A stretch of DNA of 9,978 nucleotides. Source: an uncultured Chloroflexota bacterium (GTDB lineage: Bacteria > Chloroflexota > Anaerolineae > Caldilineales > Caldilineaceae). The first letter of the stretch is position 1, and each line of letters starts with the position of its first letter. Positions 6,823-9,978 of the stretch are shown piece by piece. The stretch is from contig CAIOHJ010000006.1 of the NCBI GenBank assembly GCA_903858085.1, forward strand, positions 1-9,978, written 5' to 3'. The translations under genes were made by a program, and so were the position numbers. Under the pieces are notes generated by a model, which did no database searches, was not told the DNA's origin, and was given only the letters and a program-made list of their open reading frames with translations.

Positions 6823-7368
6823 TTATTCCTTGTCGGCGGTAATTGGCACGGCCAGATAATTCCAACCATCATAGGCGTCGAGCAGGCGATAGTTGTTGTT
6901 CTCGTAGGTGCCTGGAAAGAAGACGAGCAGTCGGCCTGCCACCAGGGGTGCTATGTCGTCGACGACCTCTCTCACTTTGAGAAAGCCGTAGAGCGCGCCA
7001 GCCCCCTGGACGGCCACGACCGTATTGGCGTCGGCCCCCTGCAGCGCGCGGGCAAAGTCGTCGCGGATGTAGAGGCGGTAGCGCGGCATCAAGGTCACGA
7101 GCAGAGCGGGGTCGGCGAAGTACCTGGTGGCATAGCGGCGCTGCGTGGCCAGCCAGAGGGCAAAAGAGTCGGTCAGATCGTAGAGCAGCCAGCTGTGCCC
7201 AGCCTGCCGCGTCAGCACCTCGAACTCCCCGATGTGGGCGCGCAGGCGCAGTTCGTCTTCTTCGGGGTAGATCCCAAAGAGCACGCGCTGGGCAGCTGCT
7301 GCGTTCTGCTGCCACGGGATCTCCATGTAGCGCGCATAGGCGCTGGCCAGCCGGCGCAGTCTACTCAC
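6823..7368 (-). CDS. brxB: BREX protein BrxB (DUF1788)
   Basis: BrxB is a small core protein of BREX types 1, 5 and 6; its biochemical role is unsettled, and it acts with BrxC and PglZ in exclusion. This ORF has 181 residues, close to the usual length for DUF1788. Signs seen: QRVLFGIYPEEDELRLRAHI (28-46), corresponding to the family's 'DY(D/P)xxDEL.VR..I' block; a middle region that looks alpha/beta (RLYIRDDFARAL, NTVVAVQGAGALY); and a very characteristic end, LLVFFPGTYENNNYRLL then DGWNYLAVPI (147-176). It begins with GTG (7366-7368), overlapping the brxA stop by 8 bp (GTGAGTAG), with a GAGGA-like element about six to ten bases upstream. It is followed 14 bp later by brxC. No start codon with a better ribosome site is visible. 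Confidence 0.9.
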   Translation of the reverse strand: MSRLRRLASAYARYMEIPWQQNAAAAQRVLFGIYPEEDELRLRAHIGEFEVLTRQAGHSWLLYDLTDSFALWLATQRRYATRYFADPALLVTLMPRYRLYIRDDFARALQGADANTVVAVQGAGALYGFLKVREVVDDIAPLVAGRLLVFFPGTYENNNYRLLDAYDGWNYLAVPITADKE

Positions 7369-8158
7369 GGAACCATCCTCGGTGGAGCTCGGTCATAAGG
7401 GCTGGAAAGCTCACTTCGACCACGTCGCTGATGCGGCGCATCACAAGCCAGGCGCGCTGTGCCGCCATGCTGGCCAGATTGTATCGATCGCCAACGGGGC
7501 AGTCGAGCAGCGTTGCGTACGGGGCATCGAAGAGCAGCGGGCCGCGTGCGCCGAGCAGTGTGCCCAGATAGAGCGCGTAGGCTGTCGCACCTACTGTTGC
7601 CGTTGCACGTGCCCGCACTTTGCCTGTCCTGCCGACAAGATGCCCGCTCTTCGACCAGGTTGCCAGGAGATTGCGTGCAGTCGACCGGACCGTTGCCGGG
7701 CTGAAGCGACCGGGGAACGCGGTGGTCAGAAATTCCTCCATGGCAGCGCACGGCAGTGGGGTGTCCGCCGGCAAATCACGCACCAGCGGCACACTGGCGC
7801 GCAGGAGCGAGTCTCTGGCACACGCGCAGCACAAGGCCAGCAGGGGCTGTCCGTCCGGGTCGCGCGCCCAAAAGTAGCGCAGCGCCTGAAAAATTGGCAC
7901 GGCTGGGTCGAGTGCATACAGCTTGCGCAGATGCCGGTAGGTCAGTTTGCGCGTCTGGCCCGACTGTTTGCCGAGGCAATTCTCGGCGATGACCGCCGCC
8001 TGATAGCGAGCCTTCGTCGTCTTGGGATCAGGGGTATAGGCAAGGAGGGTCTGCAGCTCTGTCAGCATGTAGCTGCGCGCCAGATGGGTGCTGCCCGCTT
8101 CCCCGGCGAAACCAAATCTCGAAGCTGCACTGGACACGAACAAATCTGTGGTCAACAT
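7361..8158 (-). CDS. brxA: BREX protein BrxA (DUF1819-like), first gene of the operon
   Basis: BrxA is a small helical DNA-binding protein (NusB-like fold in the characterised enterobacterial example) encoded at the head of BREX operons. This 265-residue ORF is somewhat longer than the usual 200-250 residues. The N-terminal half is helical (LARSYMLTELQTLLA; RKLTYRHLRKLYAL). The second half fits the DUF1819 plan: FSPATVRSTARNLLATWSKSG (helix and turn before the strand), KVRARATATVGATAYALYLG, then a helix after YATLLDCP and a final hydrophobic segment, SDVVEVSFPAL, near the C-terminus. It contains many Cys in LALCCACARDSLL. The ATG at 8158 is the first possible start, since an in-frame TGA lies three codons upstream; no clear Shine-Dalgarno precedes it. 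Assignment leans on position before brxB and brxC as well as sequence. I am less sure of it than of its neighbours. Confidence 0.72.
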   Translation of the reverse strand: MLTTDLFVSSAASRFGFAGEAGSTHLARSYMLTELQTLLAYTPDPKTTKARYQAAVIAENCLGKQSGQTRKLTYRHLRKLYALDPAVPIFQALRYFWARDPDGQPLLALCCACARDSLLRASVPLVRDLPADTPLPCAAMEEFLTTAFPGRFSPATVRSTARNLLATWSKSGHLVGRTGKVRARATATVGATAYALYLGTLLGARGPLLFDAPYATLLDCPVGDRYNLASMAAQRAWLVMRRISDVVEVSFPALMTELHRGWFRE

Positions 8159-8215
8159 GCATCTGCATCAATTCGGCAGTATTGCCAGGAATGGATGGAT
8201 CGGCCGGGCGTTCCT

Positions 8216-8249
8216 GTCCATCACAACGGCACAGTTCATCACAACCGCA
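8216..8249 (-). repeat. Pair of 16-bp direct repeats upstream of brxA
   Basis: On the minus strand TGCGGTTGTGATGAAC (8249-8234) recurs as TGCCGTTGTGATGGAC (8231-8216), two mismatches, period 18. The distance to the brxA ATG is about 57 bases. It could be an operator pair or, because 18 is a multiple of three, a leftover peptide repeat (CGCDEL/CRCDGQ) of a lost gene. Confidence 0.6.
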
Positions 8250-8412
8250 TACAAATGTCGGCCTGGTGAAGTGCGGCGCCTGCAGCTTGACGACCTTCTG
8301 CGCCTGTGTGGGGTTGCGGCCATGTGTGCCAGACAGCTCGTCAAAGCCATCGCAGTTCTCCTGTTCCCCACTGCGCAGCGTTGCCGTAGATGATGTCGAG
8401 CAACTTGTCCAT

Positions 8413-8442
8413 CATAGGAATGCCATAGGAATGCCATAGGAA
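8413..8442. repeat. 11-bp tandem repeat, about 2.7 copies
   Basis: On the plus strand CATAGGAATGC is repeated twice exactly and then begins a third time (CATAGGAA). It lies just downstream of the predicted start of transcription of the BREX promoter. An 11-bp unit would shift any reading frame through it if copies were gained or lost. Confidence 0.9.
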
Positions 8443-8470
8443 GCGCTGAGTGAAGCAGCGGGTTGAGGAT

Positions 8471-8500
8471 AGGATAGGCGACCAGAGGGTGTTCTGTCAA
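8471..8500 (-). promoter_or_regulatory. Candidate sigma70-type promoter of the BREX operon
   Basis: On the minus strand a perfect TTGACA (8500-8495) is followed after 18 bases by TATCCT (8476-8471), a four-of-six match to TATAAT. It points toward brxA and would give a leader of roughly 300 bases containing the 11-bp tandem repeat and the 16-bp direct repeats. A second TATCCT overlaps the first, five bases further on, but its spacing is poor. Confidence 0.5.
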
Positions 8501-8584
8501 ATCTGCCAAAATCGCTTTGCGGGGGCGCATTCGAGGAGATGCGAGGGGTGTGGTGCTGCTTGTGCAGGGGGGGCGACCCACTTT

Positions 8585-9730
8585 TTATTCTTGCAGCACA
8601 ATGCGGCGGAACGCAGCCAGATAACGGCCGTCGCCGCTCAGTCGGCGCTGCACCCAGTATTCAGCTCCCCAGAACAGGTAAGCGAAGAGGTGGCCGTTGC
8701 CCAGCGCGCCCGGCTCCAGCCACTGGTTGTAGGTGGTGATGAGATGTTCCGGCAGGCAGCTGGCCATCGCCGCTCGCTGCGGATTGGGAGGCGTGGTCAG
8801 GGCTTCCCACGGTTCGGCCTGCCCTTCGCTCACCAGCAGCTGGCGGCCCTGCGCCTGCACTGCCTCGGCCAGTCGCCGGCGCCGCCATTGCTGCCATGGG
8901 GTGTGGCTGCCGTCGAGGTAGAGGCTGCAGCGGCCCAGGCGGAACAAGGCGAGGCGCGGGTAGTAGTCCACCCCCACCAGGTCGCCCAGGCGCTGCGCCC
9001 CAGCCAGCGAGTCGTCCTGGTCGCGCGTGCGCAGCCATTGCGTGGCCGCGGCCAGCGTGGAGTTGGCCAGGAAGCCGTTGAGCAGCACGGGGCGGGTGGG
9101 GTCGGCAGCGCGCACTGCGTCGATCTCATGGACTACGAAATCTTCGGCCAGACGCCAGGAGTGCTCCATGCCCAGTGGGTCGAGCGCCTCGTGTTCCACC
9201 TGCCAGGCGATGACCGCACGCCGGTCGCGGTAGCGTTCTACCACACGCGTGACGAAGCGGTTGGCCGCCTCCAGCAGGTGCGGCTGTTGGGCGGCGCGCA
9301 CCAATGTTCCCTCGCGAAACGCGCCGGCCTGATAGAAATCGGGGGCGAAGAACTCCGGATAGCCGAAGGTTTTGACGGCACCCACGGCCAGAATGATCTG
9401 CTTGCCGGTCTGTTCGGCCAGTTCTACCAGCCGATCCAGTTCGTCATACACGAATGCACCGGGCGACGGCTCCATCAGCCGCCAGTACGCGCCCAGACGC
9501 ACCAGCTGGAAGGGGTAGGCCAACAGCTCGGCCGCGGTGCTCATGGGTTCCAGCCCGAAGGCGGCCATCTGGCGCGGGCGCAGGCTGAGACCCAGCAGGG
9601 TAGCGCCGCGGCGCGCCACGGGCAGCTCCTGCCAGATGTCGGTGAGGGGTTGCTGGCTGCGGCGCACGCGCAGGTCAAGCGCGAGGGGCGCAGCCAGCGC
9701 GGCCAGGGCTGCGCGCAAGGTATTCTTCAT
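8585..9730 (-). CDS. Glycoside hydrolase of clan GH-A (cellulase-like TIM barrel family)
   Basis: A 381-residue protein of the beta/alpha-barrel 'cellulase family glycosylhydrolase' type; the substrate cannot be told from sequence. LVRLGAYWRLMEPSPGAFVYDELDRLVELAEQTGKQIILAVG (77-117) is the conserved barrel start. AVIAWQVEHEALD (172-184) is the strand 4 end, where E181 is the likely acid/base. LVGVDYYPRL (251-260) follows, and QLLVSEGQAEPWE (297-309) carries the likely nucleophile E302. The residue before the acid/base is His180, where clan GH-A enzymes almost always have Asn (NE), so activity may be altered. The N-terminus has a short hydrophobic stretch (ALAALAAPLAL), too weak to call a signal peptide. 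I chose the ATG at 9730, sharing ATGA with the upstream stop; the 24-residue extension to 9802 overlaps the upstream gene. The gene is cotranscribed with that gene and unrelated to BREX. Confidence 0.85.
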   Translation of the reverse strand: MKNTLRAALAALAAPLALDLRVRRSQQPLTDIWQELPVARRGATLLGLSLRPRQMAAFGLEPMSTAAELLAYPFQLVRLGAYWRLMEPSPGAFVYDELDRLVELAEQTGKQIILAVGAVKTFGYPEFFAPDFYQAGAFREGTLVRAAQQPHLLEAANRFVTRVVERYRDRRAVIAWQVEHEALDPLGMEHSWRLAEDFVVHEIDAVRAADPTRPVLLNGFLANSTLAAATQWLRTRDQDDSLAGAQRLGDLVGVDYYPRLALFRLGRCSLYLDGSHTPWQQWRRRRLAEAVQAQGRQLLVSEGQAEPWEALTTPPNPQRAAMASCLPEHLITTYNQWLEPGALGNGHLFAYLFWGAEYWVQRRLSGDGRYLAAFRRIVLQE

Positions 9731-9978
9731 GGAGAGTCCCCTGGCGCACGACGCAGGCGTCCCAACGAAGCTACCGCCCGCAGCACCGGGATTGCCAGCC
9801 ATTCCGGAAGCGAGGGCAGGGCTACCTCGCGGCGGAACTCCACTGCCACCCTGGCCAACGCAGGCAGATGGCAGATCCTGGCCAGCAGCGAGCGGGAGTC
9901 GCCGGTCTGCACCGCAGCGGTGGCTTCGAACATCTCCTGCAGGCGCAGCGCGGGGCGAGCTGTCACGCGTGCGACCAC
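9727..9978 (-). CDS. C-terminal part of a probable cupin-domain protein (5' end outside window)
   Basis: The frame is open to the right edge, so the GTG at 9978 may be internal rather than the start. The visible 83 residues carry no cupin beta-barrel histidines. The segments TARPALRLQEMFEA, ARVAVEFRREV and the final IPVLRAVASLGRLRR resemble the helical tail that follows the barrel in a group of cupin-domain proteins, usually written PALR.EEFFET...LAREF.DEV...ALLAPLGRLLGY. This comes from memory of the family, and the catalytic or binding part is not visible. The stop overlaps the glycosidase ATG (ATGA), so the two are translationally coupled in one transcription unit. Function is not assignable from this piece. 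Confidence 0.5.
   Translation of the reverse strand: MVARVTARPALRLQEMFEATAAVQTGDSRSLLARICHLPALARVAVEFRREVALPSLPEWLAIPVLRAVASLGRLRRAPGDSP

Larger units (their letters stand above)
8159..8584. other. 426-bp intergenic region between glycosidase gene and brxA
   Basis: No ORF here has convincing coding character. The longest minus frame (8168-8581) is rich in Arg, His and Ser and resembles no family. A 24-codon minus ORF (8341-8415, MMDKLLDIIYGNAAQWGTGELRWL) and, in another frame just downstream, an open stretch reading DELSGTHGRNPTQAQKVV look more protein-like. Joined by a frameshift they could be the remnant of a small gene; I cannot name it. The region also holds a promoter candidate, an 11-bp tandem repeat and two 16-bp direct repeats, described separately. 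I see no hairpin with a T-run, so there is no clear terminator for the glycosidase gene. Confidence 0.6.

Noticed and set aside
3341..6859. Long plus-strand ORFs 3341-4780 and 5042-6859
   Set aside because: Both are antisense to brxC, which has clear Walker motifs and a strong ribosome site. The plus frames have the Gln/His/Arg-rich look of GC-driven shadows.
8168..8581. 137-codon minus-strand ORF between glycosidase and brxA
   Set aside because: It is Arg/Ser/His-rich, has no recognisable motif, and the candidate BREX promoter and tandem repeat lie within it.
8585..9978. Glycosidase and cupin-tail genes as part of the BREX system
   Set aside because: They belong to ordinary metabolic families, have no known BREX link, and are separated from brxA by 426 bp containing a separate promoter.

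Overview
The window is GC-rich bacterial DNA in which every gene I can support lies on the minus strand, so it reads from right to left. The host is probably a member of Chloroflexota (Anaerolineae or Caldilinea-like). This is inferred from the high GC, the split ATPase plus TPR gene pair typical of that phylum, and the glycosidase and cupin genes; no rRNA or marker gene is present to prove it.

Right edge (about 8585-9978): the 3' end of a probable cupin-tail protein overlaps by 4 bp (ATGA) a 381-residue clan GH-A glycosidase-like gene. These look like ordinary chromosomal genes. Next comes a 426-bp stretch without a convincing gene (8159-8584). It holds a good sigma70-type promoter facing left, an 11-bp tandem repeat, and a pair of 16-bp direct repeats just before the next operon.

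Main content (1-8158): the first part of a BREX (bacteriophage exclusion) operon. brxA (DUF1819-like), brxB (DUF1788) and brxC (a 1147-residue P-loop ATPase) follow one another with an 8-bp overlap and then a 14-bp gap. At the far left is the N-terminal 351 codons of pglX, the BREX adenine methyltransferase. It starts at a GTG and runs off the window just as the motif I sequence (LDPCCG) begins, so a simple ATG-to-stop ORF scan misses it.

The unusual part lies between brxC and pglX (1052-3288), where canonical BREX operons have nothing. Here there is a C-terminal piece of a STAND/AAA-type ATPase without P-loop or Walker B, a 516-residue protein with a degenerate NTPase-like N-terminal domain and five almost identical 40-residue TPR units, and a 64-codon ORF. 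These overlap each other and pglX by 11, 26 and 4 bp, so pglX translation is probably coupled to them. An extended -10 element just before the ATPase piece may give this half of the operon its own promoter.

As a working picture, BrxA, BrxB, BrxC and PglX would form the host-methylation and phage-exclusion machinery. The embedded ATPase/TPR module would be an accessory, perhaps a regulator, sensor or scaffold. pglZ and the effector genes (brxL, or brxD/brxHI) would lie to the left outside the window, so the BREX type cannot be fixed. The gene order fits types 1, 5 or 6, and no brxE is seen upstream of brxA.
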